Shown: piece after piece, positions 7,940 through 14,880 of the stretch
Layout: each line of letters starts with the position of its first letter
Position numbering within the stretch: the first letter of the stretch is position 1
DNA from: Salinarimonas sp051117315
GTDB lineage: Bacteria; Pseudomonadota; Alphaproteobacteria; Rhizobiales; Beijerinckiaceae
NCBI GenBank assembly: GCA_051117315.1
Contig: JBNPEA010000077.1
Span: 1 to 19,299 of the forward strand
Reading direction: 5' to 3'
DNA length: 19,299 nucleotides
Program-made: the position numbers and the translations under genes
Notes under the pieces: generated by a model
The model's database searches: none
What the model was told of the DNA's origin: nothing
The model's input: the letters and a program-made list of their open reading frames with translations, nothing else

Positions 7940-8826
7940 GCCGCCGCGCGCCGGCTCTCCATGGCGACGTTGCCGGCGATCGCCACGACGACGAGGGCGA
8001 CGCCGAGGATCTGCACCGCCGACAGCCGCTCGCCCACGAGCAGCGCGGCGCCGAAGGCCGCGACCACCGGCTCGATGCAGAACGAGAGCCCGCTCGCCAC
8101 CGCACCGGCGCGGCCGAGCGCCACGAACTGGAGCGTGAAGGCGGCCACGAAGGCCAGGACGCCGAGCGCCACGATCACCGGCGCGAGCAGGAGGTCACCC
8201 GGAGGGTTCATCACGCCGAAGGAGAGCGCGATGGCGAGGCTCGCGGGCAGCGTGAGCGTGTTCATCCAGAACACCTTCGTGGTGAGCGAAATGTCGCGCG
8301 CCCGCGTTCCCGCGAAGAACTGCGTCGCCGCGCCGACGCTGGCGACCCCCGCCAACGCGATCCCGCGCCAGTCGATCGCCGCGAAGGCCGGCCCCACCAC
8401 GCAGGCGACGCCGAAGAAGGCGAGCGCCGCCACGGCGAGCAGCGGCGCACCCAGCCGGCGCCCTTCGACGAGCGGGCTCGCGAGCACGATGAGCACCGGG
8501 AACGTGTAGAAGATCACCGCCGCCACGGTGACGGGAACGAAGGCGATCGCCGAGATGTAGCACACGGCGATGGTGATGCTCGAGACGACGAGCGTCGTCA
8601 TCAGCGGCCAGCGCGCCCGCGGCACCGTGACCGAGCGCCGCGTCAGCAGCGCGAAGGCGACGACGCCCACGACGACCACGAGGGTGCGCCAGAACACCAG
8701 CGACACGCCGCTGATGCCGGCGTCCGCCGCGAGCCGGGCGATGACGATGCTCGAGCCGTAGAAGCTCGCCGCGGCCAGCGCGATCAGCGCGCCGAAGGGC
8801 GAGGACGGCGGCGGGGGAGGGGGCAT
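7894..8826 (-). CDS. EamA/DMT superfamily transporter
   Basis: Inner-membrane protein of the drug/metabolite transporter superfamily, with two EamA repeats. It probably exports or exchanges a small metabolite; substrate unknown. The 310 residues contain about ten hydrophobic helices, first GALIALAAASFYGSSIVIAR (12-31) and last AVQILGVALVVVAIAGNVA. The second repeat ends with the typical SFCIEPVVAAFGAALLVGE. The start at 8826 gives an odd MPPPPPPSSP opening but is the first ATG in the frame, and TAAGGC lies 33 bases upstream. The C-terminal tail after about residue 290 is Ala/Ser-rich and is encoded by the stretch that overlaps the permease gene. Confidence 0.9.
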   Translation of the reverse strand: MPPPPPPSSPFGALIALAAASFYGSSIVIARLAADAGISGVSLVFWRTLVVVVGVVAFALLTRRSVTVPRARWPLMTTLVVSSITIAVCYISAIAFVPVTVAAVIFYTFPVLIVLASPLVEGRRLGAPLLAVAALAFFGVACVVGPAFAAIDWRGIALAGVASVGAATQFFAGTRARDISLTTKVFWMNTLTLPASLAIALSFGVMNPPGDLLLAPVIVALGVLAFVAAFTLQFVALGRAGAVASGLSFCIEPVVAAFGAALLVGERLSAVQILGVALVVVAIAGNVAMESRRAAAQRANASASSPPTSA

Positions 8827-8859
8827 CGGGTGGGCTCGCGAGCGGCGGGGCGTCCGCGA

Positions 8860-8865
8860 GCCTTA
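8860..8865 (-). promoter_or_regulatory. Candidate -10 hexamer (TAAGGC) before the EamA gene
   Basis: GTTGCTAAGGCTCGCGG on the minus strand, 33 bases before the start codon. It shares GGCTCGCGG with the aminotransferase upstream region. No clear -35. Confidence 0.3.
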
Positions 8866-8937
8866 GCAACGTCGGGGGTGCAAGGCCAGCGGGACCCTCA
8901 CCGCGACGTCGTCGCCGGAGGGAGCGCGCTGAGGGCC

Positions 8938-10059
8938 TCAGTAGGTATCGTCGCGGTGGAGACGCTCGTAGTTGATCTGGAACAGGCCCTGGTCGAGGCG
9001 CGCGTGACGCTCGATTCCCGACAACGACACCCGCGTCTCGAAGCCCTGCGCGTCGACGATGCGCCACTCCTTCAGGCGCTCGAGCCCGGCGTCGAACGTG
9101 AGGCGGATGTCGGAGGAGCCGGCGAAGGTGGAGCGGTCGCGCAACAGCACGTCGATCTCGTCCCCGGCGCGCTCGACGCCGATCACCTCGACGTCCTGGC
9201 CGAGCCGAATGCGGTCGCCGAGCAGGAACTTCAGCGGCGTCTGCGAGATCGGGTACATGTCCTGGGTGCCGAGCCGGCGGTCGCGCACCACGACGGAGCG
9301 GCCGTCGGCGATCACGTCGATGGTCGCCGGCGCGTCGTACTGGAAGCGCAGCTTGCCCGGACGGTCGACGTAGAGCACGCCCGAGAAGGAGCGCCCGTCA
9401 CTGCCCACCTGGGTGAAGCGGCCGGTGAGCGCGTCGATCCCGTTGAAGTAGGCGTTCGCCGCGGAGACGACCTCGGCGTCGCTCGCCGGCGCCACCGCCG
9501 CCACGCGGACGGGCGCGGGAGCGGACACCGTCGGCGGCGGCGGGACCGATGCGGAGACGGGCGCGGGGGCGGCTACGGGTGCGCTCGCCGTCACGGTGGG
9601 GGCGGTCGGGACGGCCGCGGGAGCCGCAACCGCCACGCGCACCTCGGCCGCCGGCGCGGGGCCGCGCACGAGATCGACCGGCGGGCGCGGCGGCAGGGGC
9701 GCGGCGTCGAGCCGCGCGATCGTCGGGGCGGGCGCAGCGGCGGGCGCCGAACCCGGCGCCAGGGCCTGCGGCACGATGGCCAGCGGCGCGCCGTCCCGCG
9801 TGATCGCCGGCGCCGGCGCGGCGGGCGTCGCGCTCGCGATCGACAGCGGGCGCGGGGGAGGCAGGACCGGCACGGGGACCGTCGGCGCGATCGCCGCCGG
9901 CGGCGGCGCGGGAGCGGGCGCCGGATTGCGCTGCCAGAAGAAGGCCTCGGCCCCGCCGATCGAGGCGGCCAGCATCGTGCCGGCGAGCAGCGTGATCCCG
10001 AGTGATCGCGTGCTCCGGGCGCTCGCGTCGCGGTGACGGGTGGTGCGGGTGCGCATCAT
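8938..10059 (-). CDS. lolA: Outer-membrane lipoprotein carrier protein LolA, long form
   Basis: Periplasmic chaperone that ferries lipoproteins released by LolCDE to the outer membrane. The protein has 373 residues, much longer than the roughly 200 of E. coli LolA. A signal peptide (about 19-40, ending SIGGAEA) leads into a 150-residue Pro/Ala-rich low-complexity linker (about 41-192). The LolA fold occupies about 193-373, with AYFNGIDALTGRFTQ, YVDRPGKLRFQYDAP and the C-terminal FQINYERL. It follows ftsK on the same strand, a gene order also seen in other proteobacteria. Two adjacent ATG codons (10059 and 10056) could start it, with GGGGAG just upstream. Without a LolB gene nearby the pathway cannot be completed from this window. 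Confidence 0.9.
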   Translation of the reverse strand: MMRTRTTRHRDASARSTRSLGITLLAGTMLAASIGGAEAFFWQRNPAPAPAPPPAAIAPTVPVPVLPPPRPLSIASATPAAPAPAITRDGAPLAIVPQALAPGSAPAAAPAPTIARLDAAPLPPRPPVDLVRGPAPAAEVRVAVAAPAAVPTAPTVTASAPVAAPAPVSASVPPPPTVSAPAPVRVAAVAPASDAEVVSAANAYFNGIDALTGRFTQVGSDGRSFSGVLYVDRPGKLRFQYDAPATIDVIADGRSVVVRDRRLGTQDMYPISQTPLKFLLGDRIRLGQDVEVIGVERAGDEIDVLLRDRSTFAGSSDIRLTFDAGLERLKEWRIVDAQGFETRVSLSGIERHARLDQGLFQINYERLHRDDTY

Positions 10060-10073
10060 TGCCTGTCTCTCCC

Positions 10074-10104
10074 CGGTCCGGAACCCCGCCGCGGGGCCGG
10101 ACCG
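10074..10104 (-). terminator. Long hairpin between ftsK and lolA (terminator, attenuator or leader structure)
   Basis: CGGTCCGG (10074-10081) pairs with CCGGACCG (10097-10104). Inside, CCCC (10084-10087) pairs with GGGG (10093-10096). There is no T-tract on either strand. Read from ftsK it sits about 65 bases after the stop and ends 14 bases before the lolA start, so it may shape the lolA leader rather than end transcription. Confidence 0.35.
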
Positions 10105-10168
10105 TCCTGCGTGGGCCCGGATAGCCGCGGGCTGTGGCGAAACCGGGGCTCGACCCGCGGCGTGCGCC

Positions 10169-12982
10169 TCAGTCGTCGTCGCCGCCCATGTCGGCGCCGC
10201 CGCCGCGGCCGGCGCTCTCCATCAGGATCTCGCGCTTGCCGGCGTGGTTCGCGGGGCCGACGATGCCCTCGCGCTCCATGCGCTCCATCAGCGAGGCGGC
10301 GCGGTTGTAGCCGATCTGCAGCCTGCGCTGGATATAGGAGGTGGAGGCCTTCTTGTCGCGCAGCACCACGGCCACCGCCTGGTCGTAGACGTCGCCGCCC
10401 GGGTCGCCGAAGGCGCCCTTGTCGAACACCGCGCCGTCGTCCCCGCCGCCGCCGGCCGCGGCCTCCTCCTCGTCCAGGGTGACCGCCTCGAGATAGGCCG
10501 GGCGGCCCTGGTGCTTGAGGTGGGAGACGACGTGCTCGACCTCGTCGTCCGAGCAGAACGGCCCGTGCACGCGGGTGATGCGGCCGCCGCCGGCCATGTG
10601 CAGCATGTCGCCCTGGCCGAGCAGCTGCTCGGCGCCCATCTCGCCCAGGATCGTGCGCGAGTCGATCTTCGAGGTGACCTGGAAGGAGATGCGGGTGGGG
10701 AAGTTCGCCTTGATCGTGCCGGTGATGACGTCCACCGAGGGGCGCTGCGTCGCCATGATCAGGTGGATGCCCGCCGCGCGCGCCATCTGGGCGAGACGCT
10801 GGATCGCGCCTTCGATCTCCTTGCCGGCCACCATCATCAGGTCGGCCATCTCGTCGACGATGACGACGATGTAGGGGAGGGGCTGGAGATCCATCTCCTC
10901 CTCCTCGTGGATCGCCTTGCCGGTCTCGCGGTCGAACCCGGTCTGCACCGTGCGCGTGATCACCTCGCCGCGCTCGGCGGCCTCGACGACGCGGGCGTTG
11001 AAGCCGTCGATGTTGCGCACGCCGAGCTTGGACATCTTCCTGTAGCGGTCCTCCATCTCGCGCACCGCCCACTTGAGCGCGACGACCGCCTTCTTGGGGT
11101 CCGTCACGACGGGGGAGAGCAGGTGGGGGATGCCGTCGTATATCGACAGCTCGAGCATCTTCGGGTCGACCATGATCAGGCGGCACTGCTCGGGCGTGTG
11201 GCGGTAGAGCAGCGACAGGATCATGGTGTTGATCGCGACCGACTTGCCGGAGCCGGTGGTGCCTGCGACCAGCAGGTGGGGCATCTTGGCGAGGTCGGCG
11301 ATCACCGGCTCGCCGCCGATGGTCTTGCCGAGGCACAAAGCCAGCTTGTGCTTCGTCGCCTCGAAATCGTGCGAGGCCAGGAGCTCGCGCAGGTACACGG
11401 TCTCGCGCTTGGCGTTCGGCAGCTCGATGCCGATCGCGTTGCGGCCGGGCACTACCGCGACGCGGGCGGAGACCGCCGACATGGAGCGGGCGATGTCGTC
11501 GGCGAGCGAGATCACGCGGCTCGACTTGGTGCCCGGCGCGGGCTCGAGCTCGTAGAGCGTGACCACCGGGCCGGGGCGCACGTTGATGATCTCGCCGCGC
11601 ACGCCGAAGTCTTCCAGCGTCGATTCGAGCAGCGTCGCGTTCTGCTCCAGCGCCTCGGCCGAGACCGCGGGCGTGCCCGAGCGCTTGGGCTCGGCCAGCA
11701 GCTGCAGCGGCGGGAGCTCGTAGTCGCTCTCGTCGAGGAAGTTCGGCTGGGCCTCGCGCTTGATGCGCTTGCCGGGCTTGAGGGTCGCCACCGGCATCTG
11801 GACGCGGGAGGATTGCGCGGGCCCGTCCTCCTCGGCGAAGTCGTCCTCGAAATCGGGCTCGGGCTCCGGCTCGGGTGCGCGGGCGCGCACCGGCTTGAGG
11901 CGGGCGGGCGCGGGGCGCGGCGGCTCCTCGCGAGGGGCCTCCCAGGGCGCCTCGTCGAGATCGTCCGGGTCGTCCGGCTCGGAACCCCGCGCATCGCGCG
12001 GGTCGGCCGGATCGTCGACGAGGTCGTCCGCATCGTCGTCGCCGTAGCCGTCGTCGTCGACCCGTGCCGGCGCGGGCCGCGCGGCCGCGCGCTGGGGCGC
12101 GGGGCGGCCCGGTGCACTGCGCACGGGACGGACGAGGGGCGGGAAGGCGTCGTCGAGCACGGGCTCGCGGCGATGCGGGCCGGCGAAGGCGAGGTCGTCC
12201 TCCGCGCGCGAGGCGGTGAGGGCCGAGCGCAGCAGCGCGAAGCCCCGGCGCAGGGCGCCGCGGGCGCTCATCACCCCGTGCGCCACGGCGCCGAGCCAGA
12301 CCAGTGCCCGGCCGGGATCGTCCTCGCGGCCCGGCTCGTCGAGATCCTCGAGGTCGATCGGCCCGCGGCGGCGCGGCGCCACGAACTCGTCGTCGGCTTC
12401 GTGCTCGTCCTCGGCGAAGCCGTAGCCGCAGGCGGCGGTCAGCGCCAGGATGGCGATGGCCGCGAAGACGAAGCCGACGAAGGCGGTGGCGGGGCCCTCG
12501 GCGATGCCGGTGACGGTGCGCACCGCGCCGAGCAGCGCATCGCCGCACACGCCGCCGAGCCCGGTCGGCAGCGGCCAGCGCGCCGTCGCCGGCAGCGCCG
12601 AGGCCACCGCCGTCGCCGCGCCGGCGCCGACGAAGAGGAGCCCGATCCGCAGCGACAGGCGCGGCAGGGCGCCCTCGCGGAGCAATTGCCAGCCCCACAG
12701 CGCCAGCGGCGCGATCAGCGCCACCGCGCCGAGCCCGACGAGCTGCATCACGAGATCCGCCGCCACCGCGCCGGGAAAGCCGAGCAGGTTGCGCACCGGC
12801 CCGTCCGTCGCGTGGTTCAGGCTCGGATCCTCGACGGACCAGGTGGCCAGCGCCACGGCGAGCGCCAGCGCGGCCGCGAGCAGCACGAGCCCGGTCGTCT
12901 CGGCGAGCCGACGGCGCAGGAAGGCGCGCAGGGCGTCCTTCAGCTCGTCGGCGGGTGAGGGGGCGCGGCGTCGTGCGGGCAT
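10169..12982 (-). CDS. ftsK: DNA translocase FtsK
   Basis: Septal ATP-driven DNA pump that clears the chromosome terminus and activates XerCD recombination at division. Length is 937 residues. Four N-terminal transmembrane helices lie at about 30-50, 74-100, 111-130 and 165-187. A long Asp/Glu/Arg/Pro-rich linker follows (about 190-440), then the alpha/beta motor. Walker A is GTTGSGKS with K580 and Walker B is VIVDEMAD with D710-E711. The phrases TQRPSVDVITGTIKANFPTR and GQGDMLHMAGGGRITRVHGP are typical of the motor. A C-terminal winged-helix gamma domain (about 865-920, with TSYIQRRLQIGYNRAASLME) would read KOPS-type sequences. The ATG at 12982 fits the family start. A CtrA-type site lies 48-63 bases upstream, and lolA follows. 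Confidence 0.97.
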   Translation of the reverse strand: MPARRRAPSPADELKDALRAFLRRRLAETTGLVLLAAALALAVALATWSVEDPSLNHATDGPVRNLLGFPGAVAADLVMQLVGLGAVALIAPLALWGWQLLREGALPRLSLRIGLLFVGAGAATAVASALPATARWPLPTGLGGVCGDALLGAVRTVTGIAEGPATAFVGFVFAAIAILALTAACGYGFAEDEHEADDEFVAPRRRGPIDLEDLDEPGREDDPGRALVWLGAVAHGVMSARGALRRGFALLRSALTASRAEDDLAFAGPHRREPVLDDAFPPLVRPVRSAPGRPAPQRAAARPAPARVDDDGYGDDDADDLVDDPADPRDARGSEPDDPDDLDEAPWEAPREEPPRPAPARLKPVRARAPEPEPEPDFEDDFAEEDGPAQSSRVQMPVATLKPGKRIKREAQPNFLDESDYELPPLQLLAEPKRSGTPAVSAEALEQNATLLESTLEDFGVRGEIINVRPGPVVTLYELEPAPGTKSSRVISLADDIARSMSAVSARVAVVPGRNAIGIELPNAKRETVYLRELLASHDFEATKHKLALCLGKTIGGEPVIADLAKMPHLLVAGTTGSGKSVAINTMILSLLYRHTPEQCRLIMVDPKMLELSIYDGIPHLLSPVVTDPKKAVVALKWAVREMEDRYRKMSKLGVRNIDGFNARVVEAAERGEVITRTVQTGFDRETGKAIHEEEEMDLQPLPYIVVIVDEMADLMMVAGKEIEGAIQRLAQMARAAGIHLIMATQRPSVDVITGTIKANFPTRISFQVTSKIDSRTILGEMGAEQLLGQGDMLHMAGGGRITRVHGPFCSDDEVEHVVSHLKHQGRPAYLEAVTLDEEEAAAGGGGDDGAVFDKGAFGDPGGDVYDQAVAVVLRDKKASTSYIQRRLQIGYNRAASLMERMEREGIVGPANHAGKREILMESAGRGGGADMGGDDD

Positions 12983-13030
12983 GGTCCGATCGATGCTTGG
13001 TGGCGACGAGCGGAGGGTAGGCAGGCGGAG

Positions 13031-13046
13031 TTAAGGGGCGCTTAAC
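13031..13046. promoter_or_regulatory. CtrA-type binding site upstream of ftsK
   Basis: TTAAGGGGCGCTTAACC contains TTAA-N7-TTAAC, a perfect match to the consensus of the alphaproteobacterial cell-cycle regulator CtrA. It also forms an inverted repeat GTTAAG/CTTAAC (13030-13046). It lies 48-63 bases before the ftsK start codon, where a promoter is expected. AT-rich TTAA is very rare in this DNA. The match is seen; CtrA control is inferred. Confidence 0.65.
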
Positions 13047-13137
13047 CTTGAGAGGGCGACGGCAGGCGGCGCGCGTGTCACCGATGTCGCGGGCACGAGC
13101 CGTGACCCGTCACTCGGGGCCGGACACGAGGTGCCGG

Positions 13138-13214
13138 TGGCGATCCCGGGAGGACTCGAACCTCCGACCAACGGTTTAGGAAACCGCTGCTCTGTCCTGC
13201 TGAGCTACGGGACC
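13138..13214 (-). tRNA. tRNA-Arg (anticodon CCT)
   Basis: A complete cloverleaf of 74 nucleotides (13141-13214) followed by an encoded CCA (13138-13140). The acceptor stem GGTCCCG/CGGGATC contains one G-T pair. The D arm is GCTC/GAGC, the anticodon arm GCGGT/ACCGT with loop TTCCTAA, and the T arm GGAGG/CCTCC with loop TTCGAGT. The discriminator base is G. The anticodon CCT reads AGG, a rare arginine codon in GC-rich genomes. No intron or mismatch that would disable it. Transcribed away from the copper module. Confidence 0.95.
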
Positions 13215-13226
13215 GTCGCGGCGGCG

Positions 13227-13232
13227 TATGTA
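13227..13232 (-). promoter_or_regulatory. Candidate -10 of the tRNA-Arg gene
   Basis: TACATA on the minus strand, 12 bases before the first tRNA nucleotide, which is a normal distance for a -10. The only -35 candidate at 17 bases, TGGAAT, is weak. Confidence 0.33.
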
Positions 13233-13270
13233 GCATGCGCGGCGCGATGATTCCAGACGCGAGAATGCGC

Positions 13271-13301
13271 TTGACCTTGCCATGGTGGGAAGGTCCAGAA
13301 G
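13271..13301 (+). promoter_or_regulatory. CueR/MerR-type copper-responsive operator-promoter
   Basis: ACCTTGC-N7-GGAAGGT (13274-13294) matches the CueR operator ACCTTCC-N7-GGAAGGT in 13 of 14 positions. It overlaps a -35 TTGACC (13271-13276). A 19-base spacer leads to a weak -10, CAGAAG (13296-13301). The long spacer with the dyad inside it is the hallmark of promoters untwisted by MerR-family activators. It sits directly upstream of a copper chaperone gene. No regulator gene is in the window, so it would act from elsewhere. Confidence 0.72.
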
Positions 13302-13321
13302 CTCGGGACGCGTTCATCGCG

Positions 13322-13327
13322 AGGAGG
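13322..13327 (+). promoter_or_regulatory. Ribosome binding site deciding the GTG start of the copper chaperone
   Basis: AGGAGG, five bases before the GTG at 13333. An upstream in-frame ATG at 13282 lies inside the operator and before the predicted transcript start, so it cannot be the start if this promoter is used. Confidence 0.65.
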
Positions 13328-13332
13328 TTCCC

Positions 13333-13545
13333 GTGCACGTCTACACCATTCCCGACATGAGCTGCGGCGGCTGCGCCAAGGCGATCGCCCGCATCGTCGC
13401 CAAGGTCGATCCGGCCGCCGAGGTCTCCGCCGACGTCGCGGCCAAGCGCGTCTCGATCGCCTCGCAGGCGAGCGACGCCGACCTGCGCGCGGCGCTGTCG
13501 CGCGGCGGCTACGCGGCGGCCCCGGCCGAGGCGCCGGCCGGCTGA
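13333..13545 (+). CDS. Heavy-metal-associated (HMA) domain copper chaperone, CopZ-like
   Basis: Small cytosolic metallochaperone that binds Cu(I) and passes it to an exporting P-type ATPase. The 70-residue protein is a single ferredoxin-like HMA domain. The metal motif MSCGGC occupies residues 9-14 (M-x-C-x-x-C), with C11 and C14 as ligands. The usual second half includes AKRVSIASQASDADLRAALSRGGYAA. The start is the GTG at 13333, chosen for the AGGAGG five bases before it and its place downstream of the predicted promoter. A CueR-type operator upstream supports copper rather than another metal. The DUF305 gene follows 72 bases later and is probably part of the same transcript. No CopA gene is nearby. 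Confidence 0.9.
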   Translation: MHVYTIPDMSCGGCAKAIARIVAKVDPAAEVSADVAAKRVSIASQASDADLRAALSRGGYAAAPAEAPAG

Positions 13546-13617
13546 CGCGCGCCGCCCTCGTTTCGCCGCCGTCGCATCGCCAGGTTCGTCCCACTATCCC
13601 TCAGGGCAACCACGACC

Positions 13618-13986
13618 ATGAAGACGCTTCTGATCGCGACCGCCGCGCTCGTCCTCGCGACGGTCGGCGCCGCCGCCTCCCAGGATCCCCACCACGGCGC
13701 CCACGGCGCACCCGCCGCCGCCGCGGTCGAGAGCCCGGCGATCGCCGCCTTCCGCGCCGCGAACGCGCGCATGCATGTCGAGATGGACGTGCCGCTCAGC
13801 GGCGACGCCGACGTCGACTTCGTCCGCGGCATGATCCCGCATCACCGCGGCGCCATCGAGATGGCTCGCATCGCGCTCGCGCACGGCACCGACCCGGAGA
13901 TCCGGGCGCTGGCCGAGGCCGTGATCCGCGAGCAGGAGCGAGAGATCGCGGAGATGGAGGCGTGGCTGAAGGCGCGCGGTCACTGA
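13618..13986 (+). CDS. Secreted DUF305 domain protein, probable copper-binding
   Basis: Periplasmic protein of 122 residues with a cleavable signal peptide (about 1-20, ATVGAAA). A His-rich stretch (DPHHGAHG, 23-30) precedes a DUF305 helical domain (about 40-120). The conserved segment contains M52-H53, M56, M72-I-P-H75-H76 and E81-M82, the Met/His pattern of this family. Some members, such as the cyanobacterial CopM, bind copper. The C-terminus is helical and charged (VIREQEREIAEMEAWLK). Downstream of the HMA chaperone and probably sharing its copper-type promoter. Function here is inferred from family and neighbour. The ribosome binding site is weak (CAGGG, rather far from the ATG). Confidence 0.87.
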   Translation: MKTLLIATAALVLATVGAAASQDPHHGAHGAPAAAAVESPAIAAFRAANARMHVEMDVPLSGDADVDFVRGMIPHHRGAIEMARIALAHGTDPEIRALAEAVIREQEREIAEMEAWLKARGH

Positions 13987-14002
13987 CGCGGGCCGCCGGC
14001 CG

Positions 14003-14146
14003 TCACTCCACCAGCCGGTCGACGACGCCCAACCGGTGCAGCTCCGCGCCGTCGACATAGTGCATGCCCGCCGCGCCGGCGCGATCCGCCTCCGCCAGGA
14101 TCGCGTCCGGCACGCCGCCGCGCCGTTCCGCACGTCCACCGCGTGC
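14003..14146 (-). pseudogene. Coding-like remnant, C-terminal end only
   Basis: After the stop of the 225-residue protein gene, the same frame continues open for 47 codons to TGA. The last 36 read VPDAILAEADRAGAAGMHYV and then an acidic-hydrophobic end, DGAELHRLGVVDRLVE. Third-position GC is very high (about 32 of 35 codons), as in real genes here. The wording resembles the C-terminal end of ClpP-like periplasmic proteins (COG3904 type), but that is recollection, not a match I can verify. There is no ribosome binding site and no N-terminal part, so I read it as a 5'-truncated remnant. A functional short peptide starting at the GTG at 14113 is less likely. Confidence 0.35.
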
Positions 14147-14824
14147 TTAGAACGGAGCCGGGTCCCGGGGCAATCCGGAGGCTTCCGCGCTCGCGGCGGT
14201 GTGGTGAACGCCGGGTGCGTAGCCGCCCTCGAAGGCGCGCAGCACGGGCGCCGGCGTGAGCGCGTCCACGGCGAGTTGGGGATCGGCCGCCCTTGGCGGG
14301 TCGTAGCCCGCGGGCGACCACGGCCACAGCCGCCCGTCCCGCCACAGAAGGGCGGCCTCGGGAGCGTCCGGCAGCGCCACCATGGCACCATCCGGAAGCG
14401 TCCCGAGCCGTGCGCGATGGCGGACCTGGTCGCGCGTGCGGGGCTCGACGCGCGCCGCGTGCAGGGCGCGGTCGAGGGCGGGCGCGGCCAGCGGCGCATC
14501 GGGCGCGAGCCCGTGGCCGGCGCGCCAGGCGGCCGCGAAGCGGCGCCAGTCCGCGCGCCGGCATTCCGCGCAGGGGCGATGGCCGGCGGCGAAGGCGCTG
14601 GTCTCGTCGAGGAAGAACAGCTCGGTGTAGCGCCCCGGCTGCATCAACGCCCGCCGGCGCCCCTCGAAGGCGGTGAGGCAGGCGATCCAGGCCCGCGTGC
14701 GCCAACGCGCCGAGCCGATCCGGCCCTCGGCGTCGTGCAGGCAGCCGCGATTGCCCATCAGCGTGCCGCGATGGGGCGTCGCGACGAGCTCTCCGAACGG
14801 TGTCACGCGGTTCTGCAGCGGCAT
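14147..14824 (-). CDS. Conserved protein of unknown function with a CxxC motif
   Basis: A 225-residue protein, apparently cytosolic, with no signal peptide or membrane segment. I recognise it as a conserved hypothetical of proteobacteria but know no function. It begins MPLQNRVTPFGELVATPHRG, then NRGCLHD, a Trp/Arg-rich part (ARWRTRAWIACLTAFEGRRR) and YTELFFLDE. The most conserved segment is AAGHRPCAECRRADWRRF with C85 and C88. This could hold a metal or a thiol pair, but two cysteines alone do not prove it. The ATG at 14824 has GGAGG eight bases upstream; the open frame above it is not protein-like. The last residues (SGLPRDPAPF) are followed by TAA and then a coding-like remnant in the same frame. 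Confidence 0.82.
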   Translation of the reverse strand: MPLQNRVTPFGELVATPHRGTLMGNRGCLHDAEGRIGSARWRTRAWIACLTAFEGRRRALMQPGRYTELFFLDETSAFAAGHRPCAECRRADWRRFAAAWRAGHGLAPDAPLAAPALDRALHAARVEPRTRDQVRHRARLGTLPDGAMVALPDAPEAALLWRDGRLWPWSPAGYDPPRAADPQLAVDALTPAPVLRAFEGGYAPGVHHTAASAEASGLPRDPAPF

Positions 14825-14880
14825 GGCGATGTCCTCCGCCGCCAGGAGAGCGCGTCGCGCCTGCCGATGCAACCGCGCGC

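Noticed and set aside
8929..8941. Palindrome CTGAGGGCCTCAG over the lolA stop codon
   Set aside because: As a hairpin it leaves a three-base loop and a five-base stem with no T-tract. It is too weak to call a terminator.
7801..10005. Plus-strand open frame of 734 residues
   Set aside because: It runs opposite both the EamA transporter and lolA and shows only Arg/His/Asp/Gly-rich shadow sequence.
10040..12958. Plus-strand open frame of 972 residues opposite ftsK
   Set aside because: It is a mirror of ftsK caused by high GC, rich in His, Arg and Ala with no recognisable domain, while ftsK opposite is unmistakable.
13081..13137. Possible terminator downstream of the tRNA
   Set aside because: Short inverted stretches (GTGA/TCAC, GGCAC/GTGCC) do not build a convincing stem followed by T residues.
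13078..13338. Minus-strand open frame of 86 residues containing SSAGQSSGFLNRWSEVRV
   Set aside because: This is translation through the tRNA-Arg gene, a well-known false protein.
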